This document shows, piece by piece, positions 24,858 through 37,686 of a stretch of 64,000 nt of DNA (within the stretch, counting starts at the first letter, position 1; each line of letters starts with the position of its first letter). The stretch is from assembly GCF_034190915.1 (NCBI RefSeq), contig NW_026947484.1, positions 143,752,982-143,816,981 of the forward strand. Reading direction: 5' to 3'. The position numbers were made by a program, and so were the translations under genes. The DNA comes from Cavia porcellus (Eukaryota > Chordata > Mammalia > Rodentia > Caviidae). The notes under the pieces are model-generated. The model was not told the origin of the DNA, made no database searches, and saw only the letters and a list, made by a program, of their open reading frames with translations.

Positions 24858-25193
24858 TGTATTAGTTACTTTTTACTCGTTGCTGAGACAAAATACCTGA
24901 AGCCCAAAGTTGGGAAAGGAAAGGTTTATTTCTTACAGTTTTTGGAGGTTTCAGTCCACACTCAGTTGGCTTCAAGACAGGCGGGCATAGCTGGACCATG
25001 GTAGCTGCAAACGGTAAGCTCGAACCAGCAAAGAGAAAGACACACCTTCTTCCTGCCATTACATCACATCCTGGCTCCACCCCTGTGTGGGTGGAGCACT
25101 GACACAATCAACCCAAGCACTAGACAATGAACGAATAACAAATGCACAATTCAAACTCTTGAGGGCTGGGGGACACAGACATAAACCATGACA
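24858..25193 (-). repeat. 5' LTR of the young MaLR element
   Basis: On the minus strand it begins TGTCATGGTTTATGTC, carries an AATAAA signal within AAGAAATAAACC, and ends GTAACTAATACA. It is near-identical to 23032-23374. Confidence 0.93.
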
Positions 25194-25411
25194 GGTGCCA
25201 TGAATTTTATTCCACCCTTCCCTATCAGTAACTAATGAATTTCAAATAAACAGGTATTATAGGAAAATAACACCCATTTTAAATTTGATTTTCTTTTGGA
25301 CACAGAGTGTTATGAAAGAGTTAACTTTAATAACATCAGGAGCCCAAAGGTGCTCACAGAAACTGCCATGCAAAATTGTGACAGGTCTTGAGATGGTGTA
25401 GTGTTAAGCTC

Positions 25412-25612
25412 TTTGGAAATGAGGCAGGGAAAGAGGGAAAGAGAGAGAGGAGAGAAGAGAGAGACAATGGGAGATAGGAGAAGGGAGGAAGAAGGGATGA
25501 GAAAAAGCAAAGCAGAGTAAGTAGGGAGAAAGAAAATAAACTGGAGAAATGGACATAATGGGAGAATGAAGGAAGAGGAAAAGGAGAGGTAGGGAAAAGA
25601 GGAAGGATCATG
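25412..25612 (+). repeat. Purine-rich (GA) low-complexity tract
   Basis: About 200 bp almost purely of A and G on the + strand (GAGAGAGAGGAGAGAAGAGA and similar). The minus-strand open frames here (25310-25653) are its by-products. Confidence 0.9.
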
Positions 25613-28600
25613 CAGAGAAAAGAGACTGAAGCTACGAAACCATGCTTTTCCATACTTAGGGACCCATTTCTGCAGTAGGTTTCACGGTGTGCTCATCTTA
25701 TCATATTTCCATTGTGTATAGCTGTTTAACTGCTGTTTACCTTTGATTTTCAAGGGCTTGGTTTCTAATAGGGTAGACAATGACAGTAGCCCATCACAGG
25801 GAAAGAATTTCCCTCTTGCCTTATCATCTCTGGCATGTACCTGTGCCCTGAGTAAAGCATCTCTGTCCTTACCTTAAGCAGTGGAAGGCTAATGGGGACT
25901 GCCTTCGTTCAGTAGGATGACTGGTGTCTTCCTCCTAAGACGCTGTGGTTCTTCACTCCTTGCCAAGCAGATGTTTGCTCTGACATAGTGCATTGGTGTG
26001 GTAGGACCTTCCAGGGAAAGCTGTTCTATAATTCCAGAGCAGCAGCTCAGGGCTTCAGTGGAGAAAACTACGAAGGAAAAGGGATGCTTTGTGTGAAGGT
26101 ATGTATGGGAGGTCATTGGTTTTGGTTTAAAAATATTATCCTGTTAAACGAGGAAACAACCTAACATAGGAATGAGGAGAGCGAATAACACCGAAAAGGT
26201 GTAAACTTTGTGATTTTGAGTTTCATGAATTTTTAGGAGCTGCCTGTCACAGGAAGAGCCATGGCTTTAATGCTGCTTTGAAACACGGATGAAAACACAA
26301 AGAGTTTCCTGTTTGTTCTGCTTGTTTCCATTCTCATGAATAACTTTCTACTTTGGGGACCTCTCCCATAGTAGCTTGCTGTTCGGTGTTAGTTAGCTTT
26401 TGAATATCGATAAGCAAAGATATTTACTGTCCTTTGGTAAAAAAGAAAATGAAAAAGAAATCTCCTGTTTATTTCTTAGGGAATGGGAGGGTTGTCAACA
26501 TGCAGTTTTGGAGTCTGTATTTCAAAAAAAAGTCACCCTTCTTATTTAGCACTGCCCTTCATAATACAAATTGCAAATAAGGCACAGTGCCAGTGCTGAA
26601 AAGTAATTTCAATTAAAATTCCCAGGGCTTTTCAGGGGTGACACAGGAGTTAGCTTTAACGCAGTGTCCTTGAGTCTGGGCACAGCTTACCTAGAAAGCT
26701 TTGAAGGGAGACAAATGATTTTAGTGTCACCTCCTTTATCCACCTCTTTCCTGTTTCCCCCAAACCATAAACAAACCAACACTACCGTTTCCATGAGAAA
26801 GGAGGTTGGGTGATCGCTTGTCTGGAAAAGCTGGTAATGGACTATTAAATAGTTGTTTGTGAAATTACCACACAGTAGAGTGTTTGTTTGTTTCTGCAGA
26901 AGTATTTCTGTTTACTCAGTTCTGGGTAAAGAGCAGATCATTTGACAAGGCCCCAGAGTAAACAACACCCTTATATTCCCTTCCTGTCTTTTGGTCAGGT
27001 CTGTGCCTTTTCCGCTGTTAGGGAACAGGATTTGTGGAAGGAGAGGATTTGTGGAGACTTTACAAATGCCACGGCAACTAGGGCTCTGTCTGGTGTGTTG
27101 GGCTATCTTATACTGAAGGTTGAAATAGCCTATCCCAAGAGACACTGTACCCCTTGTTTTAAAGTGTCTCTCATAGTTCCTTGGCATGGCATTCAAAAAC
27201 CACACAGTTATACTCTCTGCTGATAAAGTAAGAATTGCTTTGAACGGCAACATTAAGCTGATGTCCACATTGATATCTGAGCTTGAATAACATCTAACAC
27301 TTACTGAATGTTCATTTATGTGTCAGGCACTGTGCTAGAGGTTTTCTCCCTATTTACCCTCATAAAAGGGCCATAAGAGTACACTATTATTGTCCACAGG
27401 TGACAGATAAGAGTTTAAGCTATTTGATACATCTATAAAAAGTTGGCAAGAAGAGGAACTGTTATTTGAACATAGATTCTCCAACTCCTAAGCCTGTGTG
27501 TTCATCAGACTTTTTCAATAGAGATTGGGGTTCAGAAAAAACAGGGCAGAGGACAGTTCAACTTGGATGTGAAAAAGTGGTGTCCCCACATTCCGGAGGC
27601 TCATTGCAGGGAGTGTGTGAACAAGGGGAAGTCTCAGTGGAGGGAAGGTGGGTATCTTATGTTCCTGATCACTGGTGGGAGTTTGCAAGGGAAGGACTGG
27701 TGGAAACCAACACAAAGGGGGAGCCTCAAGGAGGTAGAAGATAATTTCACAGATATGCTTATGGCTTACTTGATGGAATCATTTTCTTAAATGTCTCCTT
27801 GATCCTGAAATTGCAAGATTTCTGCCCCTCATTCACGGTTGCCAGTTACAGACTTTGCATGTAATTCTACGTCTGTAATGTTGTATTAATTCTCTTTGGC
27901 AGCAGAGAAATCTGAGAAGCAGCGGACTAGAGCTCACACAGCTTGCTCTGAGCTAGTGATCTTTCCAGCACACCCCAGAAACCGCTCATTTATTGCCCCA
28001 AATGTCTTGCCAGCCACCTTCTTTCCACTCATGGACTTTCATTCATTTTGGTTCCATCTCATTTTAGGCCTCTTTCCTTTATAGGGAAAGCACAAGTCGC
28101 ATACTTACTGCTGCAGTCTCAGTCTGATTTTGTGTTCTGTAATTCATTGTTATGTGGAGAATGCCTTCAGTGAAACACAACAAGCTGCAGAAAATATAAT
28201 TCTCCCTTAATGTATATTTACTAAGTGTATTTATTATTCATCGAGATGTGCATTTTAAAATGTGAGTCTGGATTCCCTCACTTTTAATCCCAAACAAATG
28301 TTAAAAGATTTATTTTTATAATAATCCTGGAAAGAGAGCTAAGTAAGCCTCCCTGAACGCAGCTTGCCAAGTGGTAGATGTTCGTGCTATATATCCACAC
28401 AGGATGCTCAATCTGCAGTTGCTTGTCGTCTCTTACTGTTTCTAGTGGTGATGTACAGAAGCATACGAGCTCACCAGGGCTCGTCAATGGTTGCAATTTG
28501 TTGGTTCTGACTCTAGGGAAGAAGTGCTGCAAGGGAAAGCAGTAAAATCCCTTTTCTTTGCAAGATACAGATAGATATGGTGAGGAAAATAAAGGCAGAT

Positions 28601-29073
28601 AAATGAAGAAAAGGGAATATATGTTCCAGGAGACAAGAAAATAGGCAAAAATAAGCTTCAAAGACCTCAAGGTACTATCAACATGAAAGTGTTTGAAAGG
28701 TATATGAAGAATGAGACATGAATCCATTAAGCATCTCAGAATGAATAATTCCTACTCCCCCATCTTATGAGAAAGGAAGACTCTAGAGAGCAAGAGCCGG
28801 TGTGAGACTGGTACAGTGTGAAATGCTTAATAATAGTAAAAAACCAGTTCACTGGAGGATATCATCTTTCCAGTTGGGTTGGACCTTCATTTGTGCAAAA
28901 GCTTCACCTGACTTTGGGAAAAGTCTTTTCTGTAATTCCAAATAGCATCTACTTCCCATGTTTCTGAAGCTTTTAGGGTATAGCAATTTTTAGTTATTAC
29001 CTGGAGAATTTTGTCTCATTGGTGAAGCCTAGTGAAATGTTCTATTTCTGCTCACTTAATTTTTTAGTAAACC
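25613..29073. other. Unmarked intergenic DNA
   Basis: No exon recognised. It includes a MIR at 27286-27440. The short block 26555-26720 has complex non-repeat texture (TGCAAATAAGGCACAGTGCC) that might be conserved, but nothing decisive is visible. Confidence 0.4.
27286..27440 (-). repeat. MIR SINE, diverged
   Basis: 'CACTTACTGAATGTTCATT', 'GTGTCAGGCACTGTGCTAG' and 'TATTATTGTCCACAGGTGAC' follow the complement of the MIR 3' half. Confidence 0.72.
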
Positions 29074-29078
29074 AATAA

Positions 29079-29446
29079 TGTTATGGTTGATTCATTGTGT
29101 CAACTTGAGAAGTTTAAAAGTTTAACTAAGCAACTCAGCAGGGGGTTAGAGTCCTCTTTTTGTAAACATTCTGTGCAATAGGAGGACACAGAAACTGTGT
29201 GAGTTCTATACTCACACTGGGTGGGGAGTAACCGACTTACACTATAAAGGAGGAAAAGAGGCTTGCTCTTACTCTTTTGCTATCTTCTGCCACCTTGAAG
29301 TATTGGCCCTGTGCCATGCCACCGTGCCTTGGGGTGTCATGATTAAGGGCTGAAGCTTGCAAACTGTGAGATAAATAAACCTTTTGTTTCTTAATTTTGG
29401 GTATCAGTTATTTTGTCTCAGCAATGAGAGAAAAGTAATGAAGACA
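29079..29446 (+). repeat. 5' LTR of the older MaLR element
   Basis: Begins TGTTATGGTTGATTCATTG, carries a polyadenylation signal in GAGATAAATAAACC, and ends AAGTAATGAAGACA. Confidence 0.88.
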
Positions 29447-31101
29447 GAATTTGGTACCAGGAGTGAGGTCATTGTTGTGACTATAATTAGCATGTGGTTC
29501 AAGAGCCTTTGGGAATGGCTTGTGGGAAGAGTTTCCAAAGGTTCGGAGATGTTGCATGAGAGCTAGTGCTAGAATGCCTTAGGCTGTTCTGTATGAAGAT
29601 TCTGGTCAGAGATAAGAAGACCTACCAGTAAAAACATGGTCAGGAGATTTCTGCTGGGAAAGGACTGCTTTGAGTGCTGGACTCCAGATGATGTATATTA
29701 TAACTTGACAAAAAGTTTGTATTTTGCTTGTGTTCAGATACTTTGCTTAAGGCTAAGAAGATTAAGGGCAGTGGGGTAGTTAATCTGGAGGAAAAAATTT
29801 CAAGGCAATCTAATGTGAGGCAGTGGCACGGCTATTGTTAGGGTTTTTTTTTTTTTTTAGCAATATCTAGGTTGAGAATCAAAAGCCAAAAGCCCAGCAG
29901 GATGATTTAAAATGTTGTGAATTTGGCCAGAAATCAAACTCCAATAAAGCAGTAGACTTTAGACTACAAAGATAGACCTGAGGAGATCTTGATTATTGGA
30001 AAGGTACAGAAAAACATAAAAGATGACCTGAGGACATCATAAGAAGCAGCAAGTCTTGAACCTTTTCAGCCTCAAAACTGCAAAAGTGAAAGACTGCTTT
30101 CGGGAGAAAGTCAGAGCACTGTGTTCCAGAATGGCAGTGGCTGCACCATGTTCCAGAATGGTGGCAGCCTAGAGAATTTTGTCCCTCAGAATTAGATTCA
30201 GAGTATCCGATGATCCAAGCACTCAACTCTACAGCTGAAGACAGGAAAGTTGGGCTACTGCCCCAGGTGGCCACTGTCCTTTACAGCATCCATGTGGGGC
30301 TGGTTTTAGGTACATGCAGAATGCAAGAGTTATGGGGTGAAGACAGCTTGCATTCTGATTTCAAAAGACCTGGGAGGCTAAGCAATGTGTCCTTGAGAGG
30401 GTAGTGTGTGAAGCTGTGAGGGTGAAGCTGACGGTGCAATTGAGACCCCAGAAGTTTGGAAAAGCCAAGAATGTTGATCATCTAGGGAAAGGAGGGAGCA
30501 AAGCCAGCCCAAGAGAAAAGTGATGGGAGCTATAACCACCATAAGTGCCATGGAGGTGGAACCATACAAGCCATTTGGAGCTCACAATTTACCACAGATT
30601 GCCTCAAATGCAGAACGTGGTACTACAGGACTTAATGTTTTCCCTGATGGATTTTGCACTTGCTTGGTCCCAATCTTTTATATTCCCCTGTTTGTAACTT
30701 TTGGAATGAAAATGTTTATTTTGTGCTGTTGAATGTTGGAAGTGTCTCACTTTTCATTTGTACAGTAGCTTACTACTAAGAGTTTGCCTTACATCTCTGA
30801 GGAGACTTGGGACTTGGACTTTTCAGCAGTGCTGAAACTGTTAAGACTTTGGCAACTTTTTGCAGAAGAACTGAATGCCTTTTGCATAAAGGGATGTGCA
30901 CAAGTTCTTTCAGTGGACTGGGGGCAAAATGTTATGGTTCTAATGTAGTATAATGTTGATAGACTTAATACTGGTTCTTTAGAGCTAATAAACCTGTGTT
31001 ATAATGTTCAAGTTGTGAAATGATAAGAATAAACATGTTTTTGTATCTGGAAATTGGTTTAAAGAAATGTGGTTAGTTGCCAAGTTGCCAAGGAGGTGGA
31101 T

Positions 31102-31482
31102 TGTTATGGTTGATACATTGTGTCATCTTGAAAAATTTAGAAGTTTAACTAGATCACTCATCAGGGGACCAGGGTCCTCTCTTTGTAAATATCCTCATCC
31201 TGTGCAAATGGAGATAGTGTGAGTGCTCTACTCACCGTTGGGGAGTGGTAATCTTCTTACAATATGGGTAGAAAAGAGGCTTGCTCTCACATCTTTTGCT
31301 CTTGCTGCTTTTGTTGTCTTCTGTCATCTTGAAGTATTGGCCCTGGGCCATGCCACCTTACCTTGGGGCCAGCTGATTATGAACTGAAACCTCCACAGAC
31401 TGTGAGCTAATTAAACCTTTTCTTCCTTAATTTTGGGTGTCGGGTATTTTGTCTCAGCAATGAGAGAAAAGTTACTAAGGCA
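31102..31482 (+). repeat. 3' LTR of the older MaLR element
   Basis: Begins TGTTATGGTTGATACATTG and ends AGTTACTAAGGCA. A second copy of the first ten bases, TGTTATGGTT, stands at 30930-30939 right after the purine-rich GGGGGCAAAA, so the original LTR start may have been there. Confidence 0.85.
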
Positions 31483-31487
31483 ATCTA

Positions 31488-34419
31488 TAACACTCATAAT
31501 ACATAAACAATCAATATTGAAATATGGATTAAAAGTAATCCAGTTAAAAGAATAGGCACATTTGAAATGTCACTTAGTACAGATCTTGAGATAGTTCCTT
31601 CTTCACGATTGAGCAGCATTAAATTAATAACACAGGTACGACCTATTATAAAGCTAGAGCTGTAAACATTATAAGAATGGAAGCTGGTAAGAGAACAATG
31701 CTCCAGTTTTATCCAATGTTTTTTACTTTCTTTTATTGGCTAGAAATGAGGAAACTAAAGCAGAGATTAATCCCTTTAGTTTTGCATATACTCTCAAATG
31801 TGTAGAAGCAAAGAGGGATCAAAAGGAATCCTTTTGTCCCACAGACCAACGTGCAGTCAGTCCTTCAAACTCCATTCTGGTATGTTGAACTGTTCAAATA
31901 TAATTTCACTGGGGAAAAATGAATTTGGGATGTACTTGCAATGCATTAAAACTTTACAGTGTGCATTGCAGAGAAGAAAACTGGACATGGTTCCTATTTA
32001 CATTTCAAATGTAATCCCATCATATATATAATGGTATACTGGTTAGATAATAATTAATGTTGAAGAGCCCTATTTAAGCAAAGAATCAACTTTAATCATG
32101 TCATGAAACATTCTGAAACACAAACAAGAACAGAAATTTTGGAGGAATAATGGAAAATAGCTACTTTCTAAAACTTAAAAGGAAAAATAATAGCAAATCA
32201 AATCAGTTATATGTACTACGGTTACTCTTTGGACTCGTCCTTGAATTTCTGTGTTCAATGCGACCATTCTCCCCTCTCTGGAGAATTTCTTGTTCACCAA
32301 TGCTTTCCAAATTAGCTCATCTGACTGAACAGAGCTGTTCTCGTTGTGAAATACTAAATGATGTGACCTCTACATTCCTTCCCTAGCCTTTAGCATTCAA
32401 TAAATTAATTAAACAGAAATAATCGGGTATCTTTTGCTGAACTTGGGGCCTGTAATAAATGTCACTGGTGTCATAGAAAACAATTTGTAAATTATTTTGA
32501 AAGGAATTGTTTCAACTACAGAGGAGGCAGTGAAAGAGACAAATGAGAAGGATTTGTGAGAGGCCATTTCTATAATGACATCATATGAGCTAAGAGGGTT
32601 TCAAAAGCAATTCTATTCATGCCAAAAGTAGGAAAAACAATGTAGCATGCCTAATATTTCTATGTTTGTTTGTTACTTTACCCTTTGTTAGATTGTGGGA
32701 GAAAATAAAAGAAGTGGAGTCATAGAAACTTTAAACCAACTTAAGTATTGGTTTACTTGTGTGAGTTTATATTACTTAACTACTAAGTTTCCAGAAACCC
32801 TTTTGAAAAAAAAAAGGACAAGATCACATGGATTTCACAATCCTTTGTTTCAAAATATTGCAGATGTGAAAACAACAATGGTTAGGAGAGCATGTCACCT
32901 CACATGGGTTTCCATTTTTAGTAAAATTTCCAAATGAGCATTGTATCACTGAAATGTTCTCAAAGGTTATGTTTAGTTCATGAGACAGACTGAAAATAAT
33001 GAAGTTTTTCTCCCATACAAATTTCCAAGATGAGAAAAATTTAAAAAGCAAATTAAATAGAGTGAAGTAAATGAGACATTATTTCTCTAAAATTGTTTTA
33101 TTGTCTGCCAGGAGTATATCTTCAGGAGATGGACTGAAAAGGAAAAGACTTTTGTAGTGAGCATCTGAACCACAGCAGATTTGTGGGTATTATTGGCTTT
33201 TTCAGACATCAAAAGCAAACTGTGTGAAAGATGATGGAGGTGCTCAAACAGGAATGGGGAATGAAAATGAGCAAATAGAAGATCATGCTCAATAAAAACA
33301 CAAAATGATAATCAGAATAAATGAGACTATCAGCGCACAAGTAGAAGAAATCAACTCGAAACATCTGTTCAGGTGAGGCTGAAATTAAGAGAATAATCAG
33401 ACTCTGGTTGTGTGCATTTGGAAAAAACATTTATGAAAGATATGATGAGTAGCAGCTCATGCTTCACCCGTGTGGAATGATCAGACACTGCCTTTGTACT
33501 TTCATTAAAATTGGGTTTTCTGGCTGTGAATTTTATACCTTCAATGAAACACAGGTTTGCGGCAAAAATGCGATAGGCTGTATTGCAGATTTACAGAAAT
33601 TTTAATGGTGAAATGAAAATTTCTCAGAGAAATACATAAAAATATAGTAGATATGAAAAACATTTCGAAGTGATTCTGCAAACGGATGAAAATACAATAA
33701 CATGAAGTCACGAAAATCCTGGGTTAAATAATATATATGTAGCAAAGAGAGCATTCAAATAAAATATATTCACTTTGGGGTCTAGAAAAGATAGGATGCA
33801 TCCATTCTTCCCCATTCTTCTTGCAAAATGCTCTTTAAAACTCTGAACATTACATGCAAAATGAACTTAAGATAGTTGAAAGATGAAGAGAAGGCAGAGG
33901 GTGGGTAAGAGACCTTGGAGCCTGAGACACAACAGGTCAGTGAGTTCCTTGGTGTTTACTTTTGCTACATAAATCCCAGCAACCAGGAAAGGCCACATTT
34001 GCAAAAAGTTCCACAAAAAATCTGGTGTCTTTAGTTAAAGGACCAGGAAAGGGACATCCTAGAAAAACAGAAAATGTAAAAAATAGTCAACTCCGTATTT
34101 TATTCAAGCATCAAAAAAACCCTGGTGTTCTTACCCTCCCTTTTGTTCACCACGGCCAAATGGGAGCCAGGACTTCTCCCCTCATCTGGAGATAATGAGG
34201 CCACTCTTGCATTTGCTATGTGGGTTTTGTCAGAGAGGTCAAGTGGGAATTCAGGACTTCCCCTCCTTCTGGAGCCCATGAGACACTGTCTTGAGAATGA
34301 GGGAAGATCTGGTGGGAACCTGGGAACCTGGGAGGCAGCACCATTGCTCCTGTGATGCAGGGTCAGAGGAGAGTAGGCAGAGCGTTTAAAGAGGTTCCAA
34401 GCCTAAGAATAACATACTT
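31488..34419. other. Unmarked intergenic DNA
   Basis: No exon or repeat family recognised. The right end (34000-34419) may already belong to the 5' part of the ancient L1 that follows. Confidence 0.4.
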
Positions 34420-35420
34420 CTAATGCCCAGAACACAATAAGAAATCACTTGTCCTACCAAGAACCAGGAAAAACTCAGCTTGAATGGCAAGAGTCAATGA
34501 ACAGAAAACAATCGCCATGACACAGAGGTTGGAATTATCTGTCAAAGACTTTAAAGCAATTGTTATAAAAATGCTCCAGTCAGCAATTATGAATACACTT
34601 GAAACAAATGAAAAATGAAAAGTATCAGCAAAGAAATAGGAAATATAAAAAAACCCTGAAAAATATAATAACCAAAATTTAAAGCTCATTAGTTATGTTT
34701 ACCAATGAAATAGAGAGGACCAAAGAATCAGTAAACTTGAGAACAGAACATTGAAATAATCTGATCTATAAAGAAGAGAGAAAAGGCATTTAAAAAGGCT
34801 TGGGGACCTATGCAGCTAAAAAATATTCTAGTACTCATATCACTCAAGTCCCAGAATGGGCAAAAGAAATACGTAGGGTTGCAAAATAATTCAAAGAAAT
34901 AATGGCTGAAAAATTTTCAAGTTTGGCACAGGATAATTCTGTAAAAGCCAAAAATATATGTTGGGGTCTGTACCTAGGCCCCCGATACCCCATACGAGTG
35001 CATGGCAAAGGCCCAAAGGAATGAGACATGCAGCATGGTCTTCAGGGCTGCAGGAGGAGTGAGATCCTCCGCAGAGCTCCTAATGCTGCTAGCCAGCTGG
35101 CCCACTGATGCTAGGCAGCCCGTATTTAATCAGAGCAAGCAAGGAGTTGAGTGGACAATGGAGGAAACCTAAGCAGGATCTTGGGAGGGGTTGAAGGATC
35201 CCTCAGAGCAGCAGACAATGCTAATTAAGAAATACTATCCAGAAAGTCTCCAGGTGGTCTGTTTCAACGCTGTCCCACAAATAGATAAAAAAGCTATAAA
35301 AGAAAAACATTCAAGAAACTAAGGTAACCCCAATCAGGATAAACCCTGGGAAATCTATTCCAAGACAAAGGAGGCAACGTCAATGGGGAATTTGTTTTAA
35401 TGCTCTTAAGATTTCAGAAG
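34420..35420 (+). mobile_element. Ancient L1 (L1M-type) 5' UTR/ORF1 fragment, split by an LTR
   Basis: The order 'TTGGAATTATCTGTCAAAG', 'GACTTTAAAGCAATTGTTAT', 'AAAGAAATAATGGCTGAAAA' followed by 'ATTTTCAAGTTTGGCA', and, after the LTR, 'ATTCAAGAAACTAAGGTAAC' is that of old mammalian L1 5' UTR/ORF1 sequence (GAAATAATGGC..AAAATTTTCCAAATTTG, then CAAGAAGCTCAACGAACCCC). No frame is left. The segment is interrupted at 34959-35279. Confidence 0.7.
34959..35279 (+). mobile_element. Solo LTR (about 321 bp) inside the ancient L1
   Basis: An insert in the L1 homology begins TGTTGGGGTCTG and ends CTGTCCCACA, so it has TG...CA ends. The flanks AATATA (34953-34958) and AATAGA (35280-35285) could be a 6-bp target duplication with one change, as in ERVK-class elements. 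The sequence is much GC-richer than its surroundings. The family is not recognised and the orientation is inferred only from TG/CA. Confidence 0.6.
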
Positions 35421-37103
35421 CACATACATTACATCCTTTGGGGACTTTATATGTGAGACATACTGCCAAGTTTCTGAATTGCTTTATTATTATTACCCTA
35501 GCTAGTCCTGTGAAATCCTACATAATTTATGTTGAACATATATACACAAATTAATGTATTTTAATGACAAAATCAAAAGTCAGACAAAATAAAAATTATG
35601 AATCATGAAAGATTATTAAACAACTCCTAATATGTGCAAGGCATTGTGATTGTTCTCATATGAATGCTTAGTCTGTCATTGGGGGAAAGTAAATGTCTTG
35701 CCAGGTCAGAAAGTAACAGTTGGTTATGTTTTATTCTAGAAGCCACAAGGTTGTGAAGAAGAAGAAGTGGGTATGAGAACAACATTGAGCAAGGATTATG
35801 TATTCACACTAGGATGAACAGTGGTGACTGTAAATTCCTACTAATGAATATAATTGCTGTAGGAAATCTACACAAAAAAATTATAACTGCAACACAGTCT
35901 CTAAAAAATCACCTCTCAAGCTGTTACACTATAGACATGCAATAAATATTTGGAGAATGAATGAATAAGAGAAAGAATGAATAGCATAGAAATATAAGGG
36001 TTTAAGCTTTGTGACAATGCAGTTGTGAAGAACAGACCTTCTAACTGTGTAAGAACACTTTTTAACCTTGTCTTATGTTTCAGCATGTGTTCTTAAGATT
36101 TCGTATTTTAAAATCATAGACCTATTCTTTTGTGTTTTCCTTTAATTGAGAGCTTGATTGCATACAGCTAGTTTCAGAATAAATTTTATTTAGTCTTTGA
36201 GGACTCACATAGACTTTTCAGAGTGCTGTATGGAAGTTGTGTCTTGGGGTGACCACATCCTCACTACCGATGTGGTTTTCTCAAGCTAGTATGGTAAACA
36301 GTAATGAAATGATATAATTCACATTGTTGAAGGCTTCCAGAGGTCTGTTTTGCAGAGCACTCGTTTTGTTAGTTATCAGTAGATATTCTTCAAAACATGA
36401 AATAATGGGACTAAAAATTATGCCATAGGTAAATGTGGAAATTCTCATCTTCAGTGTTCATAGCATGATCACATAACAGAAGCCCTTAGATATTCCTAAA
36501 AATCGAGTTTTCCTCACCCCAACAGCAGAGACCTATCTCAAGGGGAAGTTGCCATCTTCTTGTGGAGCATGAGATCAGGAATGGAATTGCATGCTTATTC
36601 TGGTAGTGTTCTCCAAGTGATTCTGATATTTTTTTTAACCCTTTTTTACCTACTTCTTTTCCAGACTGGAGAATCACAGATTTAGTTTGTTAATGTGCAT
36701 GTGAATCTGTAACATGGGAATAGTTTCACAAGTGTGTGTGAATATGGATCCCCAACTTTGTGAAGAGCTGGGGCCAGGAGATCATAAACACACTTTTGCC
36801 ATTCACAAAGTGCATGCTTGTAATCTGAACTTATTTTTATTTATTTATTTATTTTTTATCTGAACTTATTTCATCTTCTTAATATCTCTGTAATGCAAAA
36901 TAATTTTTATAAACATGTTAAAAAAGGAGACTTAGAAGTACTGGGTTTAGAACTGAAAATGCAGCTTTGCATAGTAAGTCTGGATCTCCTCAGTGGTCAA
37001 AAGCCCATATTGAACTGGGAAATTAGCATACATTTATTATATAAAAATCAACAATTTAATAGACTTTAAATCCACATCTTCAAGACTCTCAACAGTTTAA
37101 ACT
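35421..37103. other. Unmarked intergenic DNA
   Basis: AT-rich. A short TTTA-type run at 36832-36858. No exon recognised. Confidence 0.45.
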
Positions 37104-37198
37104 TGGGTTTGGAGTATAGCTCAGTGGCTTAAGCGACTGCCTGACAAGTACAAGGTTCTGATTCAATTCCTGGTACTCAGAATAAAAAAAAAAAAAAG
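37104..37198 (+). repeat. ID-type SINE with poly(A) tail
   Basis: 'GGAGTATAGCTCAGTGG' is a Pol III A box, and 'GGTTCTGATTCAATTCC' is a degenerate B box. It ends with a 14-A tail around 37184-37197. Diverged from the family start GGGGCTGG. Confidence 0.82.
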
Positions 37199-37686
37199 AG
37201 TGAAAACTTTATGTATGCCATGGAAAAAAATGATATGAAAGATGTACCAGAAAGGTCTAGTTTAAGTACTAAAAGTCTATGTCAACATGGACTGTCTAAA
37301 AATTCATTTTTCCCTTCTCAATAATTTAAATCTGTTTTTCAAAGTGCATATTTATATATAAAAAAGGAGAACATTAAAACTGGTATAATATCGTCAGCTG
37401 TTGGCCATATGGAAAAATTTAAGTTGTCATAAGCTGGCCAGCTATAAAATGTTTTAGATAGTTTTAAAAAATCATATTTTAAGCATTTGAGAAATATGCT
37501 AAAAATTAATCAGTGAACTACATTAGTAATTCTTTTGAGTATAATTTTATAGTCTTCCATATATAATTGATAGCTTTTGAATTGACCAGTACAATAGGCA
37601 ATGACATTTTTTTTTTGGTGGGGATAAAGATACAGGAGAATTTTTTTCTAACCTACATAATTATATGTATTTTTACTATTTTATGT

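Larger units (their letters stand above)
23032..25193 (-). mobile_element. Complete MaLR-class LTR retrotransposon, young
   Basis: Two same-direction LTRs (23032-23374 and 24858-25193) enclose about 1.48 kb. The element reads on the minus strand: 5' LTR at 24858-25193, a primer-binding region next to it (complement of CAGAATTTGGTACCA at about 24843-24857), an internal region with two long open frames, a purine-rich GGGGTGGAA just before the 3' LTR, and the 3' LTR at 23032-23374. It is flanked by a perfect 5-bp target duplication GGTGC at 23027-23031 and 25194-25198. By eye the LTRs differ at about 11 positions plus a 7-bp indel, roughly 3 percent, so insertion is fairly recent. MaLR elements are non-autonomous relatives of ERVL. 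Confidence 0.93.
29079..31482 (+). mobile_element. Two-LTR MaLR element, older
   Basis: 5' LTR 29079-29446, then a primer-binding region GAATTTGGTACCAGGAG as in the minus-strand MaLR at 23032-25193, an internal region homologous to that element's, and a 3' LTR ending near 31482. The two LTRs are clearly diverged (about 15 percent by eye) and the internal frames are broken, so this copy is older. No clean 5-bp target duplication is visible (AATAA left, ATCTA right). There is an extra 162-bp segment at the internal/3' LTR border. Confidence 0.88.

Noticed and set aside
25354..25653. Minus-strand Ser/Leu/Phe-rich frame as a membrane protein
   Set aside because: It is the translation of a GA/CT low-complexity tract.
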